Positions 17,988 through 26,297 of a DNA stretch of 64,000 bases are shown piece after piece. The position numbers and the translations under genes are program-made. The stretch comes from Myxococcota bacterium (GTDB lineage Bacteria > Myxococcota > XYA12-FULL-58-9 > JALHOP01): the NCBI GenBank assembly GCA_022842935.1, contig JALHOP010000001.1, positions 248,001-312,000 on the forward strand, given 5' to 3'. Position 1 is the first letter of the stretch. Every line of letters begins with the position of its first letter. The notes beneath the pieces were generated by a model, which had not been told where the DNA came from, searched no databases, and saw only the letters and a list, made by a program, of their open reading frames with translations.

Positions 17988-18176
17988 GGCGACGGCCGAC
18001 GGCCGACGGCCGACAGCCGAGCGCCGAGCGCCGAGCGCCGAGCGCCGAGCGCCGAGCGCCGAGCGCCGAGCGCCGAACGCCGAACGCCGAACGCCGAACG
18101 CCGACGACCGAACGCCGACGACCGAAATCCGATGACCGAAATCCGATGACCGAGAACCGATGACCGAGAACCGACG
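17988..18176 (-). repeat. Heptanucleotide tandem array upstream of asd
   Basis: Twenty-seven consecutive 7-base units, 189 bases. The core is eight identical GCCGAGC units (18016-18071) followed by four GCCGAAC units. Variants flank it: GCCGACG on one side and ACCGAAA, TCCGATG, ACCGAGA on the other. All six frames through it are open and encode heptapeptide repeats such as SALGARR, so apparent proteins here are artefacts. It separates asd from the terminator of the OmpA lipoprotein gene and is likely to contain or adjoin the asd promoter. Confidence 0.95.
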
Positions 18177-18196
18177 TCTGCACCCGAAAACGACAA

Positions 18197-18228
18197 GGCC
18201 CCCCGAAAGCCAACGCTCGCGGGGGGCC
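18197..18228 (-). terminator. Intrinsic terminator of the OmpA lipoprotein operon
   Basis: A nine-base perfect stem (18197-18205 with 18220-18228, GGCCCCCCG/CGGGGGGCC) closes a 14-base loop. Read on the minus strand it is followed by TTGTCGTTTT. It lies 26 bases after the stop of the gene at 18254 and separates that operon from asd. Confidence 0.8.
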
Positions 18229-18253
18229 CTGCATTGCGAAATAGCGCCGCCGA

Positions 18254-19171
18254 CTACTGAATCACGAAGACCACTTCGACGCGGTTGTTCTTGGCGCGCC
18301 CGTCGGCCTTGGAGTTGTCCGCGATCGGGTTCTCAGCGCCATGGCCGGCCGACTTGATGCGGGTAAACTCGAGCTTCTCGGTATCGACCAGAAACTGGGC
18401 GACCGATTGGGCGCGCGCCGCCGATAGAGTGAGGTTTGCCGCCTCGTTGCCGCGCGAGTCGGTGTAGCCGTCGACGGTGATCGGGAAGTTCGGGTACTTG
18501 CGCGCAAGCTCCGCGACCGCCTTCAAGGTGCCTTGGCGCTCCGGCAAAACCTGCGTCTTCTTGGCTTTGAACAGATCAGAAAGCGCGATGACGATGCCGC
18601 GGCTGTCCTGCCGAGCCGTGGCGAGCGGGATCGCGGACGCGTCGTCGAGGAGAGCCTTCTGCTCGGCGAGCGGCGTGAGCTGTGCGGTCGCGGCTTTCTG
18701 CTTGGCGAGCTCGGACGCGAGCTGCGCCCGGTCCGCCGCCGAGAGCTGCTGTTGTTGCTGCAGCTGCGCGATACGCTCCATACGGGCGACGCGACCCGAA
18801 AGGTCGGTGAGGCGCGCATCCTGCTCGCTCTTGGCGGCGGCGGCAGAGCTTACGCGTCCCTTCGAGGCCTCGACGGCCGCGTCCGCGTCGGCGATGCGAA
18901 CGTGCTCGTCGGCGGTCGCCATCGTCACCGTCGCGAGGTCGGTGTAAAACTCGATGGCCTTGGTATCGCCATCGTCGTAGGCCTGGTTTGCTTTGGCGTA
19001 GTAGCTCTGCGCCTCGTTGTAGAGCTCAGGCGAGGCGGCCTGCACGCGCGCGACGTGAGCTGGGTCTTTCATCGATCCGTCGAGCGCAACGAGCGCGGCT
19101 GGACGGGGAGCGGAGCCGCACGCGGCCGCAGCCACGCCAGCCAGAATCACGATACGAGAAGCACGAATCAT
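18254..19171 (-). CDS. OmpA-family (Pal-like) lipoprotein with DUF4398-type N-terminus
   Basis: 305 aa. The signal ends in a lipobox (AAAAC), giving a lipid-anchored envelope protein. The N-terminal half resembles DUF4398 (PELYNEAQSYYAKANQAYDD) and continues into a long coiled coil rich in Ala, Gln and Glu (about 95-190). The C-terminal domain is OmpA-like and binds peptidoglycan: FPITVDGYTDSRGNE, LSAARAQSVAQFL and AGHGAENPIADN carry the diaminopimelate-binding pattern. It probably tethers outer membrane to cell wall. It follows the coiled-coil gene at 19204 by 32 bases, as one operon. Confidence 0.92.
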   Translation of the reverse strand: MIRASRIVILAGVAAAACGSAPRPAALVALDGSMKDPAHVARVQAASPELYNEAQSYYAKANQAYDDGDTKAIEFYTDLATVTMATADEHVRIADADAAVEASKGRVSSAAAAKSEQDARLTDLSGRVARMERIAQLQQQQQLSAADRAQLASELAKQKAATAQLTPLAEQKALLDDASAIPLATARQDSRGIVIALSDLFKAKKTQVLPERQGTLKAVAELARKYPNFPITVDGYTDSRGNEAANLTLSAARAQSVAQFLVDTEKLEFTRIKSAGHGAENPIADNSKADGRAKNNRVEVVFVIQ

Positions 19172-19203
19172 TTTTTCAATCCTATGGCGTATGAAGTAGG
19201 GGC

Positions 19204-19641
19204 TTAGAAGCCGCGGGCTTCGAGATCTTTGGCCTTGGTTTGCATGGCGTCAGCCTGCGCTTTCACTTCGGCGACGGCCTTTTCGGCTGTGGCGGCGCTG
19301 GCGGTCGCGTCCGCCGCACGGGCCTCGGCTCCAACCCGCTCGACCTTGGCGCGGGCGAAACGCGCGAGGACCTGGGCGCGTTGCAGAATCTGCGCTGCCT
19401 CTTCCAGCTTCTCGCTGGCAACGAAAGCCTGGCCCTGGCCGACCAGCGTCCGCACGCGCTCGACGTCTGTCGCCGCAACGTTGGTCGTGTCGGCCGTCTG
19501 GGTTTCCGCGAGGCTCGTACCCAGCTTCTCGAACGCACTGGTGTAAAAAGCGGCGTCACGCTCGTCATCGGCGTGAGCGAAGGCGCTGACGGCGCTAACC
19601 GCGAAAAAGGCTGCCGTCACGGCGAGCTTGCGAGACAACAT
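19204..19641 (-). CDS. Periplasmic coiled-coil protein
   Basis: 145 aa with a clean signal peptide (cleavage after FAHA) and a mature part that is almost entirely helical and Ala/Glu-rich, predicted coiled coil (EARAADATASAATAEKAVAE). It resembles the DUF4398 helical region of its operon partner downstream, with which it may pair. GGGAG lies upstream of the ATG at 19641. A structural envelope role is inferred; no enzymatic motif is present. Confidence 0.75.
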   Translation of the reverse strand: MLSRKLAVTAAFFAVSAVSAFAHADDERDAAFYTSAFEKLGTSLAETQTADTTNVAATDVERVRTLVGQGQAFVASEKLEEAAQILQRAQVLARFARAKVERVGAEARAADATASAATAEKAVAEVKAQADAMQTKAKDLEARGF

Positions 19642-19769
19642 CGAGAACTCCCTGGTTAATCGGGCATTAAGGCGTTGTGGTGTTTTGCTTGCCAGGGCGC
19701 AAAGTGATCGGTCTCCGCCCAGTATGCAAGCCCTATTGCCCAGCGTGCCGATCGTTGCCCGATCGATTT

Positions 19770-19797
19770 TTGACGTGTTTAGTCAGCGTGCTAGACT
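19770..19797 (+). promoter_or_regulatory. Sigma70-type promoter of the envelope operon
   Basis: TTGACG (19770-19775) and TAGACT (19792-19797) are 16 bases apart. The predicted start of transcription, 19803-19805, coincides with the in-frame GTG at 19804. Translation is therefore either leaderless from that GTG or starts at ATG 19816. The site would serve the run of genes from the M23 peptidase to the PAP2 phosphatase. Confidence 0.6.
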
Positions 19798-19815
19798 CGC
19801 GCTGTGACGCGGGAC

Positions 19816-21327
19816 ATGAAAAATCCACGTCGCGACACACGCGCTTCGCGCCTGTCGCTGCGACACTTTTTCGCGACTTCGCCGCGCGATGGCCGTGTGC
19901 GTCGCGGCCAAACCCACCGCACCAGCAAGACGAAAGTTGGCTTCGGCATGCTGCTGCTACTTGGGGCAGTCAACGTCGGGGTCTTTCTCTACCACGGTGA
20001 CCCGCGCGAACGGGCCAAGTCGATGGTGCAGCAGCCAGCGTCGGTTACATCGCCAAGGCGCGAGCGGGCGACGCAGCGACGCGCCGAGGTCAAAGATCAA
20101 CGGCTTCCCGCCGTGGTCTGGTCAGATGCGGCCGCTTTCGCGGACTTCTACCGAACGCCGGTATTGCTCGACTCCGAGACCGACGTCGAGCCGTGGGCAA
20201 GCTCGGGACTCGACCCATTGCTGGGTCTACGCACACCGGGTCCGGAACAACGCGTCGAAGTCGTCCAACTGCGGTCTGGCCAAACCGTGGCGTCGGCGCT
20301 CGCTGGCGTTGGCGCATCTCCGCAAGATCTCGCGACGGCCATCACTGCGCTGCAAGCGCTGGTCGACTTCCGCCGCCTGCGGGCCGGTCAGACCTTGAAG
20401 GCCCGTCTCGATGACGGCGGGCACTTGCTCGCGCTCAGCATTCATCAAAGCATCGCTGAGAGCGTCGAGGCCACTCGAAGCGGCGACCTCTTCACGGCAC
20501 GAAAAATCGATGTGCCGATCGAGACCGTCGTCGCGAACGTCTCGGGTACGGTTCAGTCCACCTTGTGGGAAGCCATCGCGGGTCGCGGCGAAGAGCCAGC
20601 CCTCATCGCGGACTTCGCCGACGTGTTTGCCTGGGAGATCGACTTTTTCCGCGACGTTCGTGTGGGCGATAGCTTCCGGATGCTCGTCGAGAAGCGCTAC
20701 GCGCGTGGCAGGCTCGTAAGCTACGGCCGGGTCCTTGCCGCCGAATACGTCAACGACGGCACCTCCCATCGTGTCTTTTATCACGCGAGCGCGGCCGGTC
20801 CCGGTGGCTACTACGGCCCGACCGGAGAGAGCGCCAAGAAGCTGCTGTTGAAGATGCCGCTTCAGTATGGCCGCATGACTAGCGGCTTCGGCTCGCGCCA
20901 CCATCCAGTGCTGGGCTACACGCGCGCCCACAACGGTGTCGACTATGGCGTACCGGTAGGCACGCCGGTTTGGTCGGTCGGGGATGGCCGTGTGGTCAAG
21001 GCGGGCTGGGGTAATGGCTTCGGCAACCTCGTGGAGATCGCCCACTCGAATGGGTGGATCTCTCAATACGCGCACCTGTCTTCGATTGCTGTGCGCGTCG
21101 GCCAGCACGTGACGCAGAAGATGACCATCGCGCGCAGCGGCAACACCGGATTGTCGAGCGGCCCGCACCTGCACTACGGACTCAAGCAACATAACCACTA
21201 CGTCAATCCCGCATCTCAGAAGTTCGAGCGCGCGGAGCCCTTGAAGGGTGCCGAGCTGCAAGCATTCCAACTCGAGATCGAGCGCCTTTCGGCGGAGCTC
21301 GATCGCATCACCGTAGCGTCTTTGTAG
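19816..21327 (+). CDS. Membrane-anchored M23 peptidoglycan endopeptidase
   Basis: 503 aa from ATG 19816 (507 aa if GTG 19804 is used). A basic N-terminus precedes one membrane helix (about 45-62), so the rest is periplasmic. An OapA/LysM-like region (about 130-200) contains VVQLRSGQTVASALAGVG. The C-terminal M23 (LytM) domain keeps its zinc ligands: His372 and Asp376 in AHNGVDYG and the HLH pair in SGPHLHYGL (about 450). It should cut peptide cross-links or activate amidases. First gene of a tight run with NagZ-like hydrolase, LptF, LptG and PAP2. Confidence 0.92.
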   Translation: MKNPRRDTRASRLSLRHFFATSPRDGRVRRGQTHRTSKTKVGFGMLLLLGAVNVGVFLYHGDPRERAKSMVQQPASVTSPRRERATQRRAEVKDQRLPAVVWSDAAAFADFYRTPVLLDSETDVEPWASSGLDPLLGLRTPGPEQRVEVVQLRSGQTVASALAGVGASPQDLATAITALQALVDFRRLRAGQTLKARLDDGGHLLALSIHQSIAESVEATRSGDLFTARKIDVPIETVVANVSGTVQSTLWEAIAGRGEEPALIADFADVFAWEIDFFRDVRVGDSFRMLVEKRYARGRLVSYGRVLAAEYVNDGTSHRVFYHASAAGPGGYYGPTGESAKKLLLKMPLQYGRMTSGFGSRHHPVLGYTRAHNGVDYGVPVGTPVWSVGDGRVVKAGWGNGFGNLVEIAHSNGWISQYAHLSSIAVRVGQHVTQKMTIARSGNTGLSSGPHLHYGLKQHNHYVNPASQKFERAEPLKGAELQAFQLEIERLSAELDRITVASL

Positions 21328-21342
21328 ACGCGAAGGCTCCGC

Positions 21343-23058
21343 GTGCGTTTGGTCGCTGCCATTGCTTCTTTTCTGGTCGCGACACCCGCGTTCGCCATCG
21401 ACTTGCCTCGTCCTGGTGAGCCCGTCGACGTCGAGCGCATTATCAAGTCGATGTCGGTCGAAGAGAAGGTTGGCCAACTCCTCTTCGTCGGCTTCGGCGG
21501 CACCGAGGTCAACCCACACATCGAGTTCTGGGTGAAACAGCGGCACGTCGGCGGCGTCGCCCTGTTCTCGCGCAACATCGTCGACCTCAAACAGACCGCT
21601 TCGTTCACGCGGGGCATCCACGCGCTTACCGATGGCCGAGTGCCGCTCTTCGTCGCGCTCGATCAGGAAGGCGGCAACGTGGTGCGGGTCAAAGACGGCG
21701 CCATGACCTTGCCCGGCAACATGGCGCTCGGCGCGACCCGCTCGACGACGCTCGCGTACATCGCTGGCCAGGGGCTCGCTGTCGACTTGAAGCTTCTAGG
21801 CTTCAACATGAACCTCGCGCCCGTGCTCGACGTCAACTCGAACCCCAAAAACCCCGTCATCGGTGTGCGCTCTTACGGAGAGAAGCCAGAGCTCGTCGCC
21901 GACCTCGGCGCCTGGTACGTGCGCGGTCAGCAAGAGATGGGCGTTGTCGCCGTGGCCAAACACTTCCCGGGACACGGCGATACACACACCGACTCTCATT
22001 TCGACATGCCCGCCATTTCCGCCGATCTCAAGCGGCTCAACGAGCTCGAGCTTGCCCCCTTCAAGCGCGCGATGGATGTCGGTCTCGACGCGGTGATGAC
22101 CGCGCACATTGCGTTACCGCGTGTCGCCGAAGAGGCAAACCTCCCGGCAACGCTATCGCGGAACATCCTCACCAAGGTTTTGCGCGAGCAGATGGGCTTC
22201 GACGGCATCGTCATCACCGACGGTCTCGAGATGGACGGTATCGTCGAGCGCTACGGAAGTGGCCGAGCCGCCGTCATCGCCGTGAATGCCGGAGCGGACA
22301 TGCCGCTGGTGCTCTGGCAGATGAAGAAGAAAGACGAGGTCTATGACACGCTCATCGCGGCGGTGAGGAGCGGCGAGATAAGCCAGGCTCGTCTCGATCA
22401 GTCAGTCCGTCGCATTCTAACGGTAAAGGCGCGCCGCGGCATGTTCGACCGGCAGCTCGAGCCGATCGAGCGGGCGCTGCGTCGCGACGACCGTCTTGCG
22501 ACGCACCAGCAGGTGAGCCAGCAGATCGCTCGTGAAGCCGTGACGCTCGTGCGCAATCACGCAAACACGTTGCCGATTCGGGCTGTTCGCTATCGTAAGG
22601 TCGTGGTGCTGGCGCCCCCGGGACCTTTCGCCAACCGAATCGGCAAAGAGAAGTATGTCGAGGTCGTCAACACGGCCTATATTCCGTCTCGTGAGCAGCG
22701 AAACAACGACGTCGAACGCATGATCGCGGCGTCTCGCGGCGCCGACCTCATCATTTTCGCGACCATCAATCGCTACCACCTCGAGATGGCGAAACGCGTG
22801 ATGCGGGCTTTGCCTGCAACCTCGGCGGCGATGGTGAGCTTCGCTTCGCCGTATTACCTCGAGAGTGTTCCCGACATCGATGCCTACGTTTGTACGTACA
22901 GCTACCTCGACGATGCGCAGCGCGCTGCGGCGGACGCTCTCGTGGGTGGCCAGGCCATGACCGGCCGCCTGCCGGTCACCATCCCTGGGTTTTACAATTT
23001 CGGGCATCGCGTCGAAGACCGCATGGCCGAGGCGCCTAGCGATACGGCCATCCAGTAG
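21343..23058 (+). CDS. Glycoside hydrolase family 3, NagZ-like beta-N-acetylhexosaminidase
   Basis: 571 aa. GH3 hexosaminidases remove terminal GlcNAc from muropeptides during wall recycling. The NagZ signature AKHFPGHGDTHTDSH (about 205-219) supplies the acid/base His of the loop, and the nucleophile is Asp293 in VITDGLEMDG. Unlike cytosolic NagZ (about 340 aa), it has a signal peptide (cleavage after PAFA) and an extra C-terminal domain (about 400-571), so it acts in the envelope. GTG start at 21343, 15 bases after the M23 gene. Confidence 0.92.
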   Translation: MRLVAAIASFLVATPAFAIDLPRPGEPVDVERIIKSMSVEEKVGQLLFVGFGGTEVNPHIEFWVKQRHVGGVALFSRNIVDLKQTASFTRGIHALTDGRVPLFVALDQEGGNVVRVKDGAMTLPGNMALGATRSTTLAYIAGQGLAVDLKLLGFNMNLAPVLDVNSNPKNPVIGVRSYGEKPELVADLGAWYVRGQQEMGVVAVAKHFPGHGDTHTDSHFDMPAISADLKRLNELELAPFKRAMDVGLDAVMTAHIALPRVAEEANLPATLSRNILTKVLREQMGFDGIVITDGLEMDGIVERYGSGRAAVIAVNAGADMPLVLWQMKKKDEVYDTLIAAVRSGEISQARLDQSVRRILTVKARRGMFDRQLEPIERALRRDDRLATHQQVSQQIAREAVTLVRNHANTLPIRAVRYRKVVVLAPPGPFANRIGKEKYVEVVNTAYIPSREQRNNDVERMIAASRGADLIIFATINRYHLEMAKRVMRALPATSAAMVSFASPYYLESVPDIDAYVCTYSYLDDAQRAAADALVGGQAMTGRLPVTIPGFYNFGHRVEDRMAEAPSDTAIQ

Positions 23059-23082
23059 GATAGCTACTGTTCAGGGACGCTC

Positions 23083-24180
23083 TTGACCACCCTCGACCGC
23101 TACGTGCTGCGTGAGATCGGGGTCCCCATTGTCGTGGGGCTCGGTCTCTTCTTCGTCGTCGTGACCTTCGTTCAGCTCTTTACGATCTCGGACGCGACGA
23201 CGGGTCTCGGCATCACGGGCGCGGATATGGCGCAAGCGCTGCTCTACTCGCTGCCCCCGCTGACCGGCCTTCTCCTGCCGGCGAGTGCCCTGTTCGCCAC
23301 CTTGCTCGCCATCGGCCGCATGTCATCGGATCGCGAAGTCATGGGCCTTACGGCGATGGGGGTGAGTCCCTATCGCTTGCTCCGCGTGCCGGCCGCTCTC
23401 GGGGTCATCATGGGCGCGGTCTCGTGTTACGCCCTGGTGGTCGGTGAGCCCTGGGGCGTGCGTGGGCTACGCGATCTCATGGCGCGCGGCGCCCAACGGG
23501 CCCTCGCGGGTGGTGTACGGGCCGACGAGTTCCAGGAATGGATCCCCGGCGTTACGTTTCTCGCGCGTGAGCGCGTCGGGCGTGACCTTCGTGGCGTCAT
23601 GCTCGCCGACAGGCGTGATCCGGATCGTGCCATCGTCATCACCGCGGAGAGCGGACAGGTCGCGAGCGGTGCCGCGAGCCGTGACATCGTCTTCGCGCTA
23701 CGTGAGGGAAGCATCGTCGTGCATGACGCGGATGCCGACTCGGCCCGTGTCATCCGCTTCGAGACCAGTGACTACCGCATCGACGTGCAGAGCATCGTCG
23801 GTCGCAAGGCGAAGACGCTGCCGGCTGTCCAGGCAAAGGACGTCTGGACGCTATGGGATGACTTGCACGACGTCACGTTCACCGGTGACCGCGCGCTCGA
23901 GACCGTGGTGTTGAATAGAAAGCTCGCGCTTCCCGTCGCCACGGTCGTGTTCGCCCTCCTCGCCGTGCCGCTTGCATGTTCGCGTTCGCCCGCGGCTCGT
24001 GCCCGAGGCTTTCTCTACAGCTCGGCGCTCGTCGCTAGCTACTACTACATCGGTCGCTGGGCCGAGCTCGCCGCCCGCAGCGGCAACTTGAATGCCGTCT
24101 TCGCCGCTTGGCTCCCCAACCTCCTTGGTGTGATTGGCATGAGTCTCCTGCTCGTCCGTTTTCGCGGTAAGGCAGCATGA
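23083..24180 (+). CDS. lptF: LptF-type LPS export permease
   Basis: 365 aa. LptF and LptG are the membrane subunits of the ABC transporter that pulls LPS from the inner membrane toward LptC/LptA. The layout is family-typical: three N-terminal helices (FVQLF and LYSLPPLTGLLLPASALFAT), a periplasmic jellyroll (about 120-265), and three C-terminal helices beginning LALPVATVVFALLAVPLA. The conserved LDRYVLREI starts the protein. The start is TTG at 23083, with CAGGGA upstream. It overlaps the second permease by four bases. The ATPase LptB is not in the window. Confidence 0.93.
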   Translation: MTTLDRYVLREIGVPIVVGLGLFFVVVTFVQLFTISDATTGLGITGADMAQALLYSLPPLTGLLLPASALFATLLAIGRMSSDREVMGLTAMGVSPYRLLRVPAALGVIMGAVSCYALVVGEPWGVRGLRDLMARGAQRALAGGVRADEFQEWIPGVTFLARERVGRDLRGVMLADRRDPDRAIVITAESGQVASGAASRDIVFALREGSIVVHDADADSARVIRFETSDYRIDVQSIVGRKAKTLPAVQAKDVWTLWDDLHDVTFTGDRALETVVLNRKLALPVATVVFALLAVPLACSRSPAARARGFLYSSALVASYYYIGRWAELAARSGNLNAVFAAWLPNLLGVIGMSLLLVRFRGKAA

Positions 24181-25256
24181 GGCTCGTCCGCTACATCGCC
24201 TTGATCTACGCGGGGGCAACTTGCCTCACCATCATTGGGCTCGTCGTCATCGTCGTCGGGGCCTCGCTCGTCGAGGGGAGCGGTACGATGATGCGCGCGA
24301 ACGCGGGGGCGGGCACTGTCCTCGAGCTCGCTGGCTATCGCGCCGCCGGCTTTGCCTATCAGATCATGCCGGCTGCGGTTCTTCTTGGCGCCATGATCGC
24401 GGGCACGACTCTCGCGCGGCGCGGCGAGCTGCTCGGTGCCCAGGCCTCGGGGATTGGTCCCTCACGCATCTGGGTCGCTTTCGTTGGCGGTGCCCTCGTC
24501 TTTACCGTGTTGACCGCTCTGGCGGGCGAGTATCTCGTGCCATGGTCTGTGGTCCGTCTCGAGCGCGAGCAGATCGCCGCTCTCGGCCGAAGCGATACGC
24601 AGAGTAACTTCTACAACCGGCCGGTCCAGTGGTTCCGCAAGGGCGACCTCATTCTCTATCTGCCCGAGGTCGATCTGAAGAATCAGCGCTTCAACCGGCC
24701 CGTGATTTACCGGATCGCCGACGCCCAGCTCCGTGAGGTGATCGAGGCGGAAGCGTTGGTCTACGAAACGGGTGGGTTCCGTCTCCTGGAAGCAAGGGTA
24801 CTAGACGTCGGCACCTCGACCTTCACGCATACTCCGGACTTGCCGCTGGCGCTCGATACGACACCGACTGCTTTGGCGGACGTGACCGGTGACCCTCGGC
24901 AGATGCGCATTCTTCAGGTGGCCGCTCTTGCCCGCCGCCGCGCCGATGCTGGGTTCGACGCGACGCCCCACGCGGTCGAGCTTCACGGCCGACTGTCACA
25001 TCCATTGAACGCTATTTGGCTCGCGCTGGTGTGTGCCCCCTGGGCCCTTCATGTCGACCGCCGCCGCTCACTCGCCGTGAACCTCGGAATCGGCGTCATC
25101 GCCATCGCCGTGCTGCTGACCCTCATGTACACGTTCCGCATGTTAGCCCTCGGCCATCAGATCGCGGCGCCCCTTGGGGCGTGGGGGTTGTCGTTGGCCA
25201 TTCTTGCCGCGATGCCAGTCAGCTTCTGGTCCTATCGAAAGCTGCGCGCCGCATGA
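24177..25256 (+). CDS. lptG: LptG-type LPS export permease
   Basis: 359 aa partner of the preceding permease, same fold. It has the amphipathic start MRLVRYIALIYAG, three helices, a periplasmic domain (about 105-265; VQWFRKGDLILYLPEVDLKN) and three closing helices starting LSHPLNAIWLALVCAPWALH. The assignment as LptG rather than a second LptF is by gene order. Its ATG overlaps the lptF stop (ATGA), and its own stop overlaps the PAP2 gene start. Confidence 0.9.
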   Translation: MRLVRYIALIYAGATCLTIIGLVVIVVGASLVEGSGTMMRANAGAGTVLELAGYRAAGFAYQIMPAAVLLGAMIAGTTLARRGELLGAQASGIGPSRIWVAFVGGALVFTVLTALAGEYLVPWSVVRLEREQIAALGRSDTQSNFYNRPVQWFRKGDLILYLPEVDLKNQRFNRPVIYRIADAQLREVIEAEALVYETGGFRLLEARVLDVGTSTFTHTPDLPLALDTTPTALADVTGDPRQMRILQVAALARRRADAGFDATPHAVELHGRLSHPLNAIWLALVCAPWALHVDRRRSLAVNLGIGVIAIAVLLTLMYTFRMLALGHQIAAPLGAWGLSLAILAAMPVSFWSYRKLRAA

Positions 25257-25924
25257 TGAGCGTGTTCTTAACCGAGGTCCGCGGTATTTGCGTTGACGCC
25301 TTCGTGAACCTTCGCGCCTGGCGTTGGCGCCTGCTCTGGGGGCTCGTCGGCTTCCTGGCCGCAGCGACCCTTACGGTGCCCCGCGACGCCGCATGGGTCG
25401 ACGCGGTGCGCTCGGCGAACGCGCCGTTCTGGGTCGAGCTCGCCGACGTGTGCAGCGTCTGGGGCGACTACCCGCGGGGTCCGCTCATCGTCGTCGCCGT
25501 TCTCTTCGTGCTCGGGGTCATTCTGAGGCGCCCGCATCTACGTCGCAGCGCCATCGCCTGTTTCCTCGCCGCGTCCATCGCGGGCACCTGCGCGGTGAGC
25601 CTGCGCTCGCTGGTTGGGCGTCCGCGGCCGAGGTCATCACTACCCGATGGACTCTACGGTCCGTCGCTCGACCATACCTTGCACAGCTTTCCGAGTGGTC
25701 ACTCAGCAAGCGCCTTCGGTACCGCTTGTGCGCTATTGCCAACAGTCCCTTTGCTTGGCGTCCCGGCGCTACTCTTTGCCGGGGGCGTCGCCTGGTCGCG
25801 TATGCATCGCAACTATCACCATTTGACCGATGTCGCAGGAGGAGCGGGGCTCGGCGTCGTCTTTGGCCTCGCGTTCGGTGTGGCGGTTCGGCGCCGGGGC
25901 AAAATGCCGCTTGCCAGCGATTGA
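25253..25924 (+). CDS. PAP2-family membrane phosphatase
   Basis: 223 aa with about five or six membrane helices. All three PAP2 motifs are present: motif 1 RSLVGRPRP, with Arg replacing the usual Lys; motif 2 FPSGHSASAF; and motif 3 SRMHRNYHHLTDVAGG, carrying the His-Asp pair. Such enzymes dephosphorylate undecaprenyl pyrophosphate, phosphatidic acid or lipid A groups in the periplasm. Linked to LPS export and wall turnover genes, recycling of the undecaprenyl carrier or lipid A trimming is likely (inference). Two adjacent ATGs (25253, 25256) overlap the lptG stop. Confidence 0.92.
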   Translation: MMSVFLTEVRGICVDAFVNLRAWRWRLLWGLVGFLAAATLTVPRDAAWVDAVRSANAPFWVELADVCSVWGDYPRGPLIVVAVLFVLGVILRRPHLRRSAIACFLAASIAGTCAVSLRSLVGRPRPRSSLPDGLYGPSLDHTLHSFPSGHSASAFGTACALLPTVPLLGVPALLFAGGVAWSRMHRNYHHLTDVAGGAGLGVVFGLAFGVAVRRRGKMPLASD

Positions 25925-25965
25925 GACGCGCCGCAGCGTAGAGCTCCAGAAAAGGGGGGATCACC

Positions 25966-26172
25966 ATGGGTGAGCTCATCGACAAGGCCAAGGGCAAGCT
26001 GAAAGAGAAGATCGGTCGCGCCACGGGCGACAAGAGCCTCGAAAACGAGGGCAAGGTCGACACTTTGAAGGGCAACGTGAAAGGCGCCGTCGACACTGCC
26101 AAGCAACGCGTCAAAGATGCGGTGGACGACGTCAAGCGCGAGCGCGAGTCGACCACGAATCCGCCCCGCTAA
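25966..26172 (+). CDS. CsbD-family stress protein
   Basis: 68 aa, hydrophilic and highly charged. The CsbD pattern is clear: a start in the style of [18 protein letters not shown], then a second repeat [19 protein letters not shown]. These abundant small proteins rise under general stress or osmotic shock; their biochemical role is unknown. A very strong ribosome-binding site (AAAAGGGGGG) precedes the ATG at 25966, suggesting high expression. It sits between the envelope operon and gap. Confidence 0.9.
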   Translation: MGELIDKAKGKLKEKIGRATGDKSLENEGKVDTLKGNVKGAVDTAKQRVKDAVDDVKRERESTTNPPR

Positions 26173-26297
26173 GGTGGCGCGGCGGTGAAGCAGACCCCGC
26201 GGGTTCGTCTGCAACGGCGGACGCTACCCTCGGGGTCTTGCTCTTTGCCTTTCGCGAGCGATATTGCGGGCGCAAAACCACCTCTCAAGGGCGCAAC

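Noticed and set aside
16786-18135. Long plus-strand frame opposite asd and the heptamer array
   Set aside because: It is the reverse of asd plus translated repeat; all frames through the array are open because of the 7-bp period.
17988-18176. CRISPR-like array
   Set aside because: Units are 7 bp with no spacers and no cas genes nearby, so this is a simple tandem repeat.
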